Below, one piece after another: positions 45,985-54,045 of a DNA stretch of 64,000 nucleotides. Under the pieces are notes generated by a model. The model searched no databases. It saw only the letters and a program-made list of their open reading frames with translations, and was not told the DNA's origin. Source of the stretch: an uncultured Acidobacteriaceae bacterium (GTDB lineage Bacteria; Acidobacteriota; Terriglobia; Terriglobales; Acidobacteriaceae); assembly GCA_903849645.1 (NCBI GenBank), contig CAINJJ010000001.1, positions 1 through 64,000 on the forward strand, given 5' to 3'. Position 1 is the first letter of the stretch; each line of letters opens with the position of its first letter. The position numbers were made by a program, and so were the translations under genes.

Positions 45985-46543
45985 GATGGGGCAACAAGGG
46001 CTGTGAAGGCGGGTCTGGACGGCGTTCCGGAGAGTCCGATGTCGTCTATCTGTTTGATATGAATATGGATAAATTCAATTCCAAGGGGAACTGGATTGCT
46101 CCGGGACGGGGGAGCCTTCCGAGTTTTTGCGCGCTCTGGGGCAGATTTTAGAATATGAGCAAAATTGCACACTTCATTTTTTGCGGAGCCATGAAAATGA
46201 GGTAACCAAATATTAGATGACGAAAGCGTCATTGACGCTAGTCAAAGGCTTGTGGTGTAGTGATGTGAGTCACAGCAGAAAGTTTATTGTTGTGAGTCAC
46301 CACTTGTTGTTTTCTCTTTGGAGAGGCGCATTGCTCGGGGGGGCGGTGCGCGGGTCCATGATTCATTGCCTGGAACTCTGCAACCTGTCGATCACAGTGA
46401 GTTTCCAATCGTATCGTCCCGCATGAAGGCCCATTGGAGCTTTCATCGGCTCATCCGGAACCATTTGAGTGCAAGACCCTCGATTGGACCAAGGTAGAGA
46501 AGTCGTCAACGCAATTCAGCCCGGAAGTCATGGGGAGGGCCAT
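45985..46543. other. Long AT-richer leader of the Crp/Fnr gene
   Basis: About 560 bases whose base composition is visibly lower in GC than the surrounding genes. It holds the repeated TGTGAGTCAC motif (46264-46300) and a small TGACG...CGTCA hairpin near 46218. Short frames here lack ribosome sites and family-like sequence. A small RNA is possible but not shown. Confidence 0.45.
46264..46300. promoter_or_regulatory. Two TGTGAGTCAC motifs upstream of the Crp/Fnr gene
   Basis: TGTGAGTCACA at 46264-46274 and TGTGAGTCAC at 46291-46300, centres 27 bases apart. Each is a compact palindrome around one central base, with half-sites like CRP but no 6-base spacer. Autoregulation is inferred. Confidence 0.4.
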
Positions 46544-47296
46544 GTGACGACAGCAAGAGTGTCGGCAGAACGATTTGTCCCTATGGGGGGGACGAAGACG
46601 GACTACAACATAGCGGAGCGCGTGGTGATGATGTGCGCTTCCGCGTTGTTCGCCGGTTTGAGCGAGAGCGAGTGCCTGGAGATCGCCACCTGCGCGCACG
46701 CCAAGACCTATGCCCGGGATGAGCTGCTGTTCATGCAGGGGCAGCCGGTACGGAGCCTGATGCTGATCCAGTCAGGCAGCGTGAAGCTCACGCAGATCAG
46801 CTCCAGCGGCAACGAAGCCATCCTGTGGATGAACGGGTCGGGGGATCCGGTAGGGTTTCACGCGGACGCCATGGGCTGCAGCCACACGTGCTCGGCGCGG
46901 GCGATGGAGAACTGCAAAGCCGCGGTGTGGGAGTACAACCGCCTGCAGCAACTTCTTACCCAGTACCCGCAGATTCGCAAGAACATCGTGCAGATTCTCT
47001 CTGGCCGGCTCAATGAGCTGCAGGAGCGGTTCCGGGAGATGGCCACGGAGAAGGTGGGACGCCGGCTGGCGCTGACGCTGATCCGGCTGATGAAGCAGGT
47101 GGGCAAGCCGGCGCACGGTGGCGTGCAGATCAACCTGTCGCGCGAGGAACTGGCGCAGATGACGGGGACGACTCTGTTCACCATCAGCCGGCTGCTTTCG
47201 CAGTGGTCGGAGGAGGGGCTTGTGATTCCCCGGCGTGAGGCGGTAGTGGTGCTGGACGCCAGGCGACTGGAGAGGCTGAGCGCGAGCGCGGAGTAG
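46544..47296 (+). CDS. Crp/Fnr-family transcriptional regulator
   Basis: 250 residues. A cyclic-nucleotide-binding-type sensor domain (residues 30-150: ALFAGLSESECLEIATCAHA, LLFMQGQPVRSLMLIQSGSV) is followed by a dimer helix and a C-terminal winged HTH (NLSREELAQMTGTTLFTISR). The recognition helix keeps the Ser-Arg of FNR but has Phe where FNR and CRP have the DNA-contacting Glu. Cys residues occur near residue 30, in the sensor (SECLEIATC) and as GCSHTCSARAMENC. GTG at 46544 was chosen, with GGGAGGG just upstream; a GTG 25 codons earlier is open. The signal sensed is unknown. Confidence 0.88.
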   Translation: MTTARVSAERFVPMGGTKTDYNIAERVVMMCASALFAGLSESECLEIATCAHAKTYARDELLFMQGQPVRSLMLIQSGSVKLTQISSSGNEAILWMNGSGDPVGFHADAMGCSHTCSARAMENCKAAVWEYNRLQQLLTQYPQIRKNIVQILSGRLNELQERFREMATEKVGRRLALTLIRLMKQVGKPAHGGVQINLSREELAQMTGTTLFTISRLLSQWSEEGLVIPRREAVVVLDARRLERLSASAE

Positions 47297-47343
47297 GGCG
47301 GGGCGAACAACCTTCCTGGATGGGCCGGGCCGAACTCGATCAG

Positions 47344-47388
47344 CTTCCCACCCATTGCGCTGGGAACCGCGCAATGGATGGAGTACAC
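47344..47388. repeat. REP-like hairpin, family 1, copy 4
   Basis: It starts CTTCCCACCC and closes near GGAGTACAC. The arms CCATTGCG and CGCAATGG pair perfectly; again the arm sequence differs from the other copies. Confidence 0.55.
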
Positions 47389-47434
47389 GGGTCTGCGGTC
47401 AATCCGAATGCGCTCTGGAAGACTGATTTGATCA

Positions 47435-47463
47435 GCCTCTGGCCATAGGGCCGGGGGCTTTTT
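47435..47463 (+). terminator. Rho-independent terminator after the Crp/Fnr gene
   Basis: GCCTCTGGCC pairs with GGCCGGGGGC (two G-T pairs) around ATAG, followed by TTTTT. Confidence 0.65.
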
Positions 47464-47500
47464 CAGGTCTGGAGCGGGCTCGGAGGACGCGGCGCAAAGA

Positions 47501-47531
47501 GAAAAGCCGCCCATCGGAATGGATGGGCGGC
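47501..47531 (-). terminator. Rho-independent terminator after the HisC-like gene
   Basis: GCCGCCCATC and GATGGGCGGC pair perfectly around a 6-base loop (47506-47531). On the minus strand TTTTCTCTTT follows. Confidence 0.8.
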
Positions 47532-47558
47532 CTTCTTGCCTGGGTGGATGGCGCCGTG

Positions 47559-48776
47559 TCAGGAGAGGTGAGTGAAGGGACGGTCGCCGAGGCCGCGGGG
47601 CAGGGGAGCGGGCACGAGTCCGGCGGTGGAGCCGGCCATGACTTCCTGGAATGCCTTGCGGAAGGCGGCCATCTCGTCGCGGGTGCCGACGGTGATGCGG
47701 ACCTGGGTGGGCCACGCCGGCCAGATGCGGCCAATGTAGATGTCCTTGGCGGCCATGGCGGCGAGGACTTCCTTGCCGGGACGGCGGACGTCAAGCATGA
47801 AGCAGTTGCTCTGGGAGGGGGTGGTGGCCCAGCCCTGGGCGGTGAGCCAGGCGAGGGTCTCTGCGCGGATTTCGCCGATGAGCTTTTTGCGCGCGGGGAC
47901 GAGGTCGGGGTCCGTGATGCTGGCCTTGGCGGCGGCCAGGGCGGTGATGGGCAGGGAGTTCTGTCCGCCGAAGCTGGCGATTTTGGCGAGCAGGTCGGGG
48001 CGGGCGATGGCGAGGCCCATGCGGATGCCGGCCATGCCGTAGAGCTTGGAGAAGGTGCGAAGGACGATGACATCCTTGCCTTCCTTGACGAAATCAAGGG
48101 AGGGGGCCGCATCGGAGAGATGGATGTAGGCTTCGTCGATGAGGACGATGGTTCCTTTGGGGGCGCCGGCGATCGCGCGTTCGATTTCAGCGCGGCTGGT
48201 GATGGTGCCTGTGGGGTTGTTGGGGTTGCAGATGTAGATGACGCCGGGGGTGGAGGAGGCGGCGAGCATGGCCTTGATGTCGTGGGAGGCTGCGCCTTTG
48301 GGGTCGGCGAGGGGCACCTTGATGACGGGCGCGTCAACGAACTTGGCGGCCCACATGGGGGCCTCGTAGCCGGGGTCGGCCACGATGAGGGGCTTGTTCT
48401 TGCCGCAGAAGGCGAGGACGGTGTAATGGAGCGGTTCGCTGGAGCCGGCGAAGGGGAGGACGGAGTCGGGGCTCAGGCCTTCGATTTTGGCGAAGGTGGC
48501 GGCGAGGTCCTCCTGCATGTTGAAGAGGTAGCGTCCGCCTCTGGGGAGCACATCGGCCATGGCCTTGCGGGCGTTGTCAGAGGGCCCGAGAGGATTCTCA
48601 TTGGCGTCGATGTGGATGCCCTTGTTGGGGTCGGCGAACTTGGGGCGCTCGGCGAGGGCGAAGCGTGCTTCCGTGAGGATGGGGATGGAGGCGAGGGCGG
48701 AGACGCCGGCGGCGACGCGGAAAAAGGAACGGCGGGAGAAGCCGCTACAACCAGTGGGATCAACGACAGGATTCAT
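47559..48776 (-). CDS. Tat-exported HisC-like PLP aminotransferase
   Basis: 405 residues. The N-terminus is a twin-arginine signal, FSRRSFFRVAAGVSALASI, so a PLP enzyme is predicted to be exported folded with its cofactor. The body is class I/II, closest to histidinol-phosphate aminotransferase: HIDANENPLGPSDNARKAM, CNPNNPTGTITSRAEIERAI, VLIDEAYIHLSD and RTFSKLYGMAGIRMG (Lys forming the aldimine). It is not in a his operon and has a strong terminator. Start ATG at 48776; AAGGAG-like sequence lies upstream. Cytoplasmic histidine synthesis is unlikely given the signal; the substrate is unknown. Confidence 0.85.
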   Translation of the reverse strand: MNPVVDPTGCSGFSRRSFFRVAAGVSALASIPILTEARFALAERPKFADPNKGIHIDANENPLGPSDNARKAMADVLPRGGRYLFNMQEDLAATFAKIEGLSPDSVLPFAGSSEPLHYTVLAFCGKNKPLIVADPGYEAPMWAAKFVDAPVIKVPLADPKGAASHDIKAMLAASSTPGVIYICNPNNPTGTITSRAEIERAIAGAPKGTIVLIDEAYIHLSDAAPSLDFVKEGKDVIVLRTFSKLYGMAGIRMGLAIARPDLLAKIASFGGQNSLPITALAAAKASITDPDLVPARKKLIGEIRAETLAWLTAQGWATTPSQSNCFMLDVRRPGKEVLAAMAAKDIYIGRIWPAWPTQVRITVGTRDEMAAFRKAFQEVMAGSTAGLVPAPLPRGLGDRPFTHLS

Positions 48777-48977
48777 GGATAAGGCTCCTTGAGACGAGGC
48801 TGGGCTGGCAAAGCGAGTGCTTTGGAGTCGACAGGACCGCGAGGGGCGGGCGATTAGGGTTGAGGCTTTGGAGGAAAGAGGGTCCCATATCTCAAGGTAA
48901 CTGGTAGGGGTTGGGTTGACAAGGAGGAAAATGAGGCGGGGTGTTGGGGGAGGCGGGGAGTGTGCTATCCTCCGTTC

Positions 48978-48991
48978 GGTAAACGCTTTCC
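48978..48991. promoter_or_regulatory. LacI/GalR-type operator candidate
   Basis: GGTAAACGCTTTCC is a pseudo-palindrome centred on CG with the AAACG/CGTTT-type core of LacI-family operators. It is 181 bases before the symporter start. No LacI-family gene lies in this window. Confidence 0.45.
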
Positions 48992-49086
48992 CGGAGCGGG
49001 ACTGCGGAGAGATGCGGAAGACGGCGGTTTGGGCGGCCGCGACAGGGACAGGGCGAGATTTTTTGCCCGGCGTCCCGCATTGCTGC

Positions 49087-49116
49087 TTGACAAACCTTGG
49101 AGTAAACCCATTTACT
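49087..49116 (+). promoter_or_regulatory. Symporter-operon promoter with overlapping inverted repeat
   Basis: TTGACA (49087-49092) is 18 bases from TTTACT (49111-49116). The -10 region is overlapped by AGTAAA-CCCA-TTTACT (49101-49116), a perfect inverted repeat that could be an operator. Confidence 0.5.
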
Positions 49117-49171
49117 TAGGTGCGAACGTCCGTGCGGCTTGCGGACGAAACGACCCCACGCAGGTGAATCA

Positions 49172-50965
49172 ATGTTCGGATTGGTACCAGCCACCCTCGC
49201 CGCCGGCCTGCATCCCGCCGCCGCAGCGGCTTTTGCGCTTAGCACCTCCTCGCTGGCCCACCTCAGCACCCTCGATATCGCGGTGGTGGCCATCTACTTT
49301 GTGATGGTGATCTGGATCGGCTTCTATCTGAAGGGCCAGGCCAACACCAGCGAAGAGTTTTTCATGGCCGGGCGCGAGATGACCGCATGGATTGCGGGAT
49401 TGAGCTTCGTTTCGGCCAACCTGGGCTCGCTGGAGCTGATGGGTTGGGCCGGCTCCGCCTATCAGTACGGCATTCTGGCCGCGCACTGGTACTGGGTGGG
49501 CGCCATTCCCGCCATGCTGTTCCTGGGCATGGTGATGATGCCGTTCTACTACGTGTGCAAGACGCACTCGGTGCCGGGCTATCTAAAGCTGCGCTACGGA
49601 CAGGGTTCGAGCACCGTGGCGGCAGTCTCGTTCGCTTTCATGACAGTGCTGATGAGCGGCGTGAACATGTTTGCCATGGCCGAGGTGATGAAGATTGTTC
49701 TGGGCTGGGATCTGAACTTCTCCATCATCGTGAGTTCGCTTGCGGTGGCCGCGTATGTGGCGCTGGGCGGGCTGCGTTCGGCCATCTTCAATGAGGTGCT
49801 GCAGTTCGTTCTGATCTGGGGCGGCGCGCTTCTGGTCCCGATCCTTGGACTTGTGGAAACCGGCGGCTGGAGCGGCTTCAAGGCGCGCCTGGCTCACAAC
49901 ATCGCCACCGGCGCCACCCCCGCCGGCGACTATACGCACATGTGGCGCAGCATGGGCCACTTTGCCGACAACCCGATGGGCATTCACTGGACGGGTATCC
50001 TGCTGGGCCTGGGTTTCGCGATCAGTTTCGGGTACTGGACCACTGACTTTCTGGTGGTGCAGCGCGTGCTGGCCGCCAACTCGCTGCGCTCGGCGCGCCT
50101 GGCTCCGGTGATCGGCTCCTTCTTCAAGATGGCCGTTCCGTTCATCGTCATTCTTCCCGGCCTGCTCGGGCTGGTTGTTCTGACCAACGCGGACGGCAGC
50201 CTGATGCACCTGGTGGGCGAAAACGTGGTGGCGGCGAACCCGGGCGCGGGGCTGCACAGCTATAACGAAGTGCTCCCGCTGATGATGGTCCGCTACCTGG
50301 GACCGGGCCTGCTGGGGCTCGGCATCACGGCGCTCATCGCCGGATTCATGAGCGGCATGGCGGGCAACGTGAGCGCCTTCACCGCCATCTTCACTTACGA
50401 CATCTACCAGCCGCACATCGTGAAGCACGCCAAGGACGAGCACTATGTTCTGGTGGGCCGCATTGTGACGATTGTGGGCGTGGTCATCTCGATCTTCGCG
50501 GCCTATGCGGTGATGAACGCGAAGGGCATCATGGATTACGTGCAGGCGCTCTTCAGCTTCTTCATCTCGCCGCTGCTGGGCGTGGTGCTGCTGGGCATGT
50601 TCTGGAAGCGCGCCACCAAGCAGGGCGGTTTCTGGGGCCTGCTGCTGGGTACGCTGACCTCCATCGGCCTGTGGGCATGGGTAAAGGCCGACCCATCGGC
50701 GCTGCGCTTTGTCGCCATCTCGCCCGACGCCAAGGACATGGCCGAGAACATGTATCGCGCGCTGTGGTCTGTCACGACATCGGTGGGCGTCAACGTGATT
50801 GTGAGCCTGTGCACCAAGCCGCGGCCGCTCTCCGAGCTTGCCGGCGTGGTTTACGGGGCGACGCCTTTGCCCAAGGAAGATCCCGTTCCCTTCTTCAAGA
50901 ACGAGTGGTTCTGGACGGGCATCGCGGTGGTGGTTTTCCTGGCGCTCAACATCTACTTCTGGTAA
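49172..50965 (+). CDS. Sodium:solute symporter (SSS family)
   Basis: 597 residues with about 13-14 membrane helices. SSS transporters import sugars, amino acids or carboxylates with Na+. TSEEFFMAGREMTAWIAGLS is the family hallmark after the first helix, followed by YLKLRYGQGSSTVAAVSFAF and GLGITALIAGFMSGMAGNVS. The ATG at 49172 has AGGTGA 6 bases upstream. It is the first gene of a run with a small membrane protein, a sugar-isomerase-like protein and an M24-fold protein, so a sugar or sugar acid is the likely cargo. Confidence 0.92.
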   Translation: MFGLVPATLAAGLHPAAAAAFALSTSSLAHLSTLDIAVVAIYFVMVIWIGFYLKGQANTSEEFFMAGREMTAWIAGLSFVSANLGSLELMGWAGSAYQYGILAAHWYWVGAIPAMLFLGMVMMPFYYVCKTHSVPGYLKLRYGQGSSTVAAVSFAFMTVLMSGVNMFAMAEVMKIVLGWDLNFSIIVSSLAVAAYVALGGLRSAIFNEVLQFVLIWGGALLVPILGLVETGGWSGFKARLAHNIATGATPAGDYTHMWRSMGHFADNPMGIHWTGILLGLGFAISFGYWTTDFLVVQRVLAANSLRSARLAPVIGSFFKMAVPFIVILPGLLGLVVLTNADGSLMHLVGENVVAANPGAGLHSYNEVLPLMMVRYLGPGLLGLGITALIAGFMSGMAGNVSAFTAIFTYDIYQPHIVKHAKDEHYVLVGRIVTIVGVVISIFAAYAVMNAKGIMDYVQALFSFFISPLLGVVLLGMFWKRATKQGGFWGLLLGTLTSIGLWAWVKADPSALRFVAISPDAKDMAENMYRALWSVTTSVGVNVIVSLCTKPRPLSELAGVVYGATPLPKEDPVPFFKNEWFWTGIAVVVFLALNIYFW

Positions 50966-50974
50966 GGAGCACAC

Positions 50975-51181
50975 ATGCACTCGTCTGCCATTCCGATCTG
51001 GTTTTTCATTGGCATCCTGCTCACCGTCTACGGTGCGCTGGTTCTGGGCTACGGCCTCTTCGAGCTCTTCACTGGCACCATGGCGGTCTCCAACTACCAC
51101 GCCTCCGTGTGGTGGGGAGCCCTTTTGTTGCTCGTCGGCCTCTTCTACAGCATTCGTTTCCGTCCCAGCCGCGCTGAATAG
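50975..51181 (+). CDS. Small two-helix membrane protein
   Basis: 68 residues with two membrane helices (IWFFIGILLTVYGALVLGYG and SVWWGALLLLVGLFYSIRF), a short loop and a basic tail. It begins 9 bases after the symporter stop, with AAGGAG upstream of its ATG. Position and size suggest an accessory subunit of the symporter, as small partners exist for some SSS and related carriers, but this is inference. No family was recognised. Confidence 0.75.
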   Translation: MHSSAIPIWFFIGILLTVYGALVLGYGLFELFTGTMAVSNYHASVWWGALLLLVGLFYSIRFRPSRAE

Positions 51182-51283
51182 GGCCGGGCTTCAACAGGAT
51201 GATTGGGCGCCCACCCCGCTGCACATGTTTCGATGCGACCAGGGTGGGAGAGATCGATCCCACAACAATCAAGGAGCATTGAC

Positions 51284-52708
51284 ATGGCAGCACAGCGCAC
51301 GATGACATTTGGCGTAGTGGTAGGCAACCGCGGATTCTTTCCTGACCATCTGGCCAAGACGGGCCGCGACGAGATCATTGCAGTACTGGAGGCGGCCGGG
51401 GCGCGGGCGATCGTGCTGAGTCCGGAAGAGTCGAAGTATGGCGCGGTGGAGACGTATGACGAGTCCAAGCGCTGCGCGGAGCTCTTCAAGAAGCACGCCG
51501 ATGAGATTGACGGCATCATCATCACGCTGCCGAACTTTGGTGAAGAGCGCGGCATCGTGGATGCGATCCGGCTGTCGGGGCTGAAGGTTCCGGTGCTGGT
51601 GCAGGCGACGCCGGACCGCTCGGACGCGATGACGATTGCGACGCGGCGCGACAGCTTCTGCGGCAAGATGAGCGCGTGCAACAACCTGATGCAATACGGG
51701 ATTCCGTACTCGCTGACGACGCTGCACACGGAGAGCCTGAGCTCGGCCGAATTCACCGCCGACCTCGAGTGGTTCTCGCAGGTGTGCCGCATTGTGAAGG
51801 GACTGAAAAACCTGCGCATTGGCGCCATTGGCGCGCGTCCCACGGCCTTTAACACGGTGCGCTACTCGGAGCGGCTGTTCGAGACGAGCGGCATCACGAT
51901 CGAGACGATCGATCTTTCCGAGATCTTCGGGCGCATCAACAAGATGCCTGACAGCGACGCCGGCGCGCAGGGCAAGCTGGCGGCAATCAAGAGCTATGTT
52001 TCGACTTCCGGCATTCCCGACGCGGCGTTGCTGAAGATGTCCAAGCTGGGCGCGGTGATTGACGGCTGGATGAAGCAGGCCAACGTGACCATCAGCGCGG
52101 TGCAGTGCTGGACTTCGATGGAAGAGTTCTTTGGCGTGGTGCCGTGCACCATCATGAGCATGATGTCGAACGACCTGATTCCCTCGGCCTGCGAAGTGGA
52201 TGTGCCGGGCACGCTGAGCATGTACATGATGGCGCTGGCGAGCGGCACGCCCTCGGCGCTGCTGGACTGGAACAACAACTACGGCAGCCATCCGGACAAG
52301 TGCGTGTGCTTCCACTGCTCCAACCTGCCCAAGCACTTCTTCAACGAAGTGCGCATGGACTATCAGGAGATCATTGCGGGCACGGTGGGCAAGGAGAACA
52401 CGTTTGGCACATGCGTGGGCCGGGTGAAAGCGGGAGCGATGAGCTATGCGCGCTACTCGACGGACGACCGCCGCGGCGTGATCCGCGGCTACACGGGACC
52501 GGGCAAGTTCACCGACGATCCGCTGGTGACCTTTGGCGGCGCGGGCGTGGCGGAGATTCCCAAGCTGCAGAAGCTGCTGAAGTACATCTGCCGCGAGGGC
52601 TTTGAGCATCACGTGGCGGCGAATTTCAGCGATGTGTCGAAGGCGGTGCACGAGGCCGCGCGGTACATGGGCTGGGAGAGCTACTACCACCCCGAACTGG
52701 AAGACTAG
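51284..52708 (+). CDS. L-fucose/L-arabinose isomerase-family protein
   Basis: 474 residues with FucI/AraA-type layout (COG2407-like): an N-terminal Rossmann-like half (FGVVVGNRGFFPDHLAKTGR, DGIIITLPNFGEERGIVDAI) and a C-terminal barrel (VCFHCSNLPKHFFNEVRMDY, GTCVGRVKAGAMSYARYSTD). Members interconvert aldoses and ketoses with Mn2+; several are of unknown substrate. The ATG at 51284 follows AAGGAG by 7 bases. It is third in the symporter operon, consistent with isomerising the imported sugar. Confidence 0.83.
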   Translation: MAAQRTMTFGVVVGNRGFFPDHLAKTGRDEIIAVLEAAGARAIVLSPEESKYGAVETYDESKRCAELFKKHADEIDGIIITLPNFGEERGIVDAIRLSGLKVPVLVQATPDRSDAMTIATRRDSFCGKMSACNNLMQYGIPYSLTTLHTESLSSAEFTADLEWFSQVCRIVKGLKNLRIGAIGARPTAFNTVRYSERLFETSGITIETIDLSEIFGRINKMPDSDAGAQGKLAAIKSYVSTSGIPDAALLKMSKLGAVIDGWMKQANVTISAVQCWTSMEEFFGVVPCTIMSMMSNDLIPSACEVDVPGTLSMYMMALASGTPSALLDWNNNYGSHPDKCVCFHCSNLPKHFFNEVRMDYQEIIAGTVGKENTFGTCVGRVKAGAMSYARYSTDDRRGVIRGYTGPGKFTDDPLVTFGGAGVAEIPKLQKLLKYICREGFEHHVAANFSDVSKAVHEAARYMGWESYYHPELED

Positions 52709-52715
52709 GCAGGAG

Positions 52716-52792
52716 ACAGTGAGCAGTGAACGGTGAGCAGTGGACAGTGGAGAGCGATCACTGACCACGGTTCACTGCTCGCTGCTCACTGT
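52716..52792. repeat. ACAGTGA-type repeats forming a large inverted repeat
   Basis: ACAGTGAGCAG (52716-52726) is exactly complementary to CTGCTCACTGT (52782-52792), and the interior repeats GTGAGCAGTG and GTGGACAGTG. The hairpin lies between the isomerase and M24 genes, four bases before the latter's GGAGG. Confidence 0.7.
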
Positions 52793-52809
52793 TTTGGAGG
52801 AAGTCCGCA

Positions 52810-53964
52810 ATGAGCAAGAGAATTGGCAGGAGCCTGGTGGCGGGCGGCGCGACGCTGGTGGCTGAAGCGGCGTGGAATGAAGAGCTGAATGTGAAGCACG
52901 ATGCGCTGGTGGCGTGGCTGCAGGCGCAGGGCCTGGGCGGCGTGCTGATCCGGCGCAACGAGAATGTGGCCTGGGTGACAGGCGGCGCGGTGGAGTTGCG
53001 CGTGCTCACGCCCTGTGAGACGGGAGTGGCTTCGTTGCTGGTGACTTCGGCGGGTGGGCGCTACTACTTCACCACGGAAAATGAAGCGCCGCGGCTGCAC
53101 GACGAGGAGTTTGGCGCGCTGGACTTTGAGCCGGTGCTTTTTCCCTGGTATGCGGACGACACGGTGGCCGCGGCCAAGAAGCTGGCGGGCGGGCCCCTGG
53201 GCTCCGATACGCCCGGCGCGGGGCTGACGCCGGTGAACCTGTATCCGCTGCGCGCGGCGCTGAGCGAGCCGGAGATTGCGCGCTATCGCTGGCTGGGCGC
53301 GGAGACGGCCGCCGCGACGGTGGAGGCCCTGCAGCAGGTGGAGCCGGGGCTGAGCGAATTTGACATGGAAGCCATTACCGCGGCCGGGCTGCTGCGGCGC
53401 GGGATTCTGCCTTCGGTCTATCTGTATGCGGTGGACGAGCGCATCTACAAGTACAAACATGCGGTGGCGCGGGGCGCGCGGCTGAAGCAGTACGGCATGT
53501 TGAACCTGTGCGCGCGCAAGTGGGGGCTGGCGGTCTCGATTACGCGGTTCATCCATTTTGGCGAACTGCCTGGCGAACTGGAGGCGCGCTTCAACTCCGC
53601 GGCGCAAGTGAATGCGGCGCTGCTGGATGCATCACGCGTGGGCGCGACCTCGGCGGAGCTGTTCAAGGTGGCGCAGGCGGCGTATGCAGCCGAAGGCTTT
53701 CCGGGCGAGGAGCGGTACCATCACCAGGGTGGGCCGACCGGCTACGGGGAGCGCGAGTGGGTGGCGACGCCCACGGGCACAGAGGTTGTGGTCAACAGCC
53801 AGGCCTTTGCGTGGAATCCCAGTATCCGCGGCGGCAAGGCGGAGGATACGGTGCTGATGCGCGACGGCAGCCTGGAGTGGCTGACGGCGACGCCGGAGTT
53901 GCCAGTGATCGAGGCGACCGCGAACGGAGTGATTTATCCGGCGGCGGGTGTGCTGGTGAAGTGA
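52810..53964 (+). CDS. M24-fold (Xaa-Pro peptidase/creatinase-like) protein lacking metal ligands
   Basis: 384 residues with the two-domain layout of M24B proteins: a creatinase-like N-domain (GLGGVLIRRNENVAWVTGGA) and a pita-bread C-domain (EPEIARYRWLGAETAAATVE, YHHQGGPTGYGEREW). Where active peptidases have Asp in the metal site, this has LNLCARKWGLAVSITRF, so both Asp appear replaced; the Glu ligands are also not obvious. Creatinase uses the fold without metal, so a non-peptidase hydrolase or binding role is plausible. ATG at 52810 has GGAGG 9 bases upstream. It is last in the symporter/isomerase operon. Confidence 0.78.
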   Translation: MSKRIGRSLVAGGATLVAEAAWNEELNVKHDALVAWLQAQGLGGVLIRRNENVAWVTGGAVELRVLTPCETGVASLLVTSAGGRYYFTTENEAPRLHDEEFGALDFEPVLFPWYADDTVAAAKKLAGGPLGSDTPGAGLTPVNLYPLRAALSEPEIARYRWLGAETAAATVEALQQVEPGLSEFDMEAITAAGLLRRGILPSVYLYAVDERIYKYKHAVARGARLKQYGMLNLCARKWGLAVSITRFIHFGELPGELEARFNSAAQVNAALLDASRVGATSAELFKVAQAAYAAEGFPGEERYHHQGGPTGYGEREWVATPTGTEVVVNSQAFAWNPSIRGGKAEDTVLMRDGSLEWLTATPELPVIEATANGVIYPAAGVLVK

Positions 53965-53982
53965 AGACAGGGGCCAGGGAGC

Positions 53983-54029
53983 AGGCAATAGGCAATAGGG
54001 ACTAGGCAATAGCGACCAGGCAATAGGGA
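53983..54029. repeat. Short tandem GGCAATAG repeats
   Basis: AGGCAATAG occurs four times at irregular 9-19-base intervals after the M24 gene and before its terminator. Confidence 0.6.
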
Positions 54030-54045
54030 CGAGTGGGCATTGGAG

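Larger units (their letters stand above)
48777..49171. other. Divergent regulatory region upstream of the symporter operon
   Basis: About 395 bases without a convincing gene. It holds a LacI-type operator candidate (48978-48991) and a promoter with an overlapping inverted repeat (49087-49116), see separate entries. Confidence 0.5.

Noticed and set aside
45930-46232. 100-residue minus-strand protein
   Set aside because: It spans the clpC terminator, lacks a ribosome site and shows no folded-protein pattern.
48916-49119. 67-residue plus-strand protein upstream of the symporter
   Set aside because: It covers the operator and promoter candidates, is Gly/Arg-rich and has no good start context.
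49583-51100. 505-residue minus-strand open frame
   Set aside because: Antisense to the SSS symporter; a His/Arg/Gln-rich reverse translation of membrane helices.
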